DNA of 6,219 nucleotides, from positions 1 to 6,219 of the forward strand of contig WQWK01000127.1 of the NCBI GenBank assembly GCA_009785395.1. The letters run 5' to 3'. Position numbers and translations under genes: made by a program. The notes under the pieces were generated by a model that was not told where the DNA came from, made no database searches, and saw only the letters and a program-made list of their open reading frames with translations. Position 1 is the stretch's first letter, and every line of letters begins with the position of its first letter. The stretch comes from Conexibacteraceae bacterium (GTDB lineage: Bacteria; Actinomycetota; Thermoleophilia; Solirubrobacterales; Solirubrobacteraceae). Below are positions 5,869 to 6,219 of this stretch, one piece after another.

Positions 5869-5886
5869 GACCGGACGCCTGATCCT
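5856..5886 (+). promoter_or_regulatory. Possible promoter of the divergent VOC gene
   Basis: TTGACT (5856-5861) matches five of six -35 consensus bases. The -10 is poor: GATCCT (5881-5886) after a 19-base spacer, or CTGATC (5879-5884) after 17. Transcription from here would start near 5892, just before the 5896-5910 dyad and about 40 bases before the ATG at 5933. One CTCCCAT copy (5862-5868) lies between the two boxes, where a bound repressor could act. The weak -10 keeps confidence low. Confidence 0.3.
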
Positions 5887-5895
5887 GTGCAGCAG

Positions 5896-5910
5896 CCGGC
5901 TCAGAGCCGG
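5896..5910 (+). repeat. 15-base perfect dyad ahead of the second VOC gene
   Basis: CCGGCTC-A-GAGCCGG is fully symmetric around A5903. As RNA it gives six G/C-rich pairs with a three-base loop, followed by GTTT and then the ribosome binding site ten bases after the stem. It may stabilise the leader of the VOC mRNA or be a repressor site. The following T run is too short for a confident terminator. Confidence 0.45.
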
Positions 5911-5920
5911 GTTTCAAATC

Positions 5921-5926
5921 AAGGAG
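5921..5926 (+). promoter_or_regulatory. Ribosome binding site of the second VOC gene
   Basis: AAGGAG is a near-perfect Shine-Dalgarno sequence six bases before ATG 5933. It selects this reading frame over the overlapping one that opens at 5887. Confidence 0.85.
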
Positions 5927-5932
5927 CACAGC

Positions 5933-6219
5933 ATGACCAGCACCACGGAGCAGCATCGGAACGGAACCCTGACCCCGATCGTCGCGAGTTGGGGATCGGT
6001 GAACATCGACGCCGCCGATCCCGTCACCCTGGCGGACTTCTGGGGGAAGGCCCTCGGTCGCCCGGTCCGCCCGGGCATGACCCCTGGAACGATGACGGTC
6101 GACGCCCCCGACTCGGGGAGCGGCGTCGGGATTGTCATCGTCCGGGCCGCCGAGCCCGTGAAACTCGGTGGCGGGTTCTGTCCCAACCTGTTCACCGACC
6201 ACCACGACGAGGAGACTGA
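5933..6219 (+). CDS. VOC superfamily (glyoxalase-like) protein, 3' end outside the window
   Basis: From ATG 5933 the frame stays open through the last base: 95 complete codons plus two bases. After an 18-residue polar leader comes SWGSVNIDAADPVTLADFWGKALGRPV (19-45), the strand-helix-FW-x(3)-LG pattern that opens glyoxalase-like VOC domains. Next are TMTVDAPDSGSGVGIVIVRA (53-72), the third and fourth strands, and NLFTDHHDEET (85-95), which in this family links to the second half carrying the metal-ligand glutamate, absent here. The ribosome binding site is strong. The gene is divergent from the phosphotransferase and shares its dyad-rich control region. It is a different VOC subgroup from the protein at 4317, as its aligned motifs are unlike. 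The substrate cannot be named. It could be an isomerase, a lyase, a thiol-dependent detoxification enzyme or a binding protein. Confidence 0.85.
   Translation, partial: MTSTTEQHRNGTLTPIVASWGSVNIDAADPVTLADFWGKALGRPVRPGMTPGTMTVDAPDSGSGVGIVIVRAAEPVKLGGGFCPNLFTDHHDEET

Noticed and set aside
5887..6219. A plus-strand frame from 5887 ending in TGA at the last base of the window
   Set aside because: Its product is a polar, His/Arg/Pro-rich mix. The overlapping frame from ATG 5933 has a strong Shine-Dalgarno sequence and VOC-domain sequence.

Overview
The window is GC-rich DNA with a strong preference for G or C at third codon positions, purine-rich ribosome binding sites and small coupled genes. 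This points to an actinobacterium. The large LuxR-type regulator and the small MNNQLMYLMAEQ-type protein would fit a soil lineage such as Thermoleophilia, but the class is inference. I see no rRNA, tRNA, CRISPR array, insertion sequence or phage gene.

Layout. Positions 1-2307 (+) hold the C-terminal 768 residues of a large ATPase/LuxR (LAL-type) transcription regulator whose start lies before the window. A 134-bp gap with short dyads follows. Next is a tight two-gene unit: a 70-residue Arg-rich protein (2442-2654) overlapping by ATGA with a 404-residue flavoprotein of the sulfide:quinone reductase / flavocytochrome c sulfide dehydrogenase type (2651-3865). After 86 bp comes a tautomerase-family gene (3952-4209) that appears to have lost its middle and to be frameshifted at its end. 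Then comes a small VOC (glyoxalase-fold) protein (4317-4652), which appears to have its own promoter and a leaderless start.

On the minus strand, a phosphotransferase of the aminoglycoside/choline kinase fold (4819-5868) is followed, again with an ATGA overlap, by a 57-codon reading frame (4649-4822) that runs tail-to-tail into the VOC gene. A control region rich in inverted repeats (about 5814-5932) separates the phosphotransferase from a divergent second VOC gene (5933 onward), which has a good ribosome binding site and runs off the window end.

How the genes might work together: two VOC proteins, a tautomerase-like gene, a flavin oxidoreductase and a small-molecule kinase fit accessory metabolism or detoxification, but nothing in the sequence ties them to one pathway. 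The observations most worth a second look are the internally deleted tautomerase, the hidden minus-strand small frame with its two-part codon usage, the leaderless VOC promoter and the nested dyads in the divergent control region. I found no convincing new multi-gene system.
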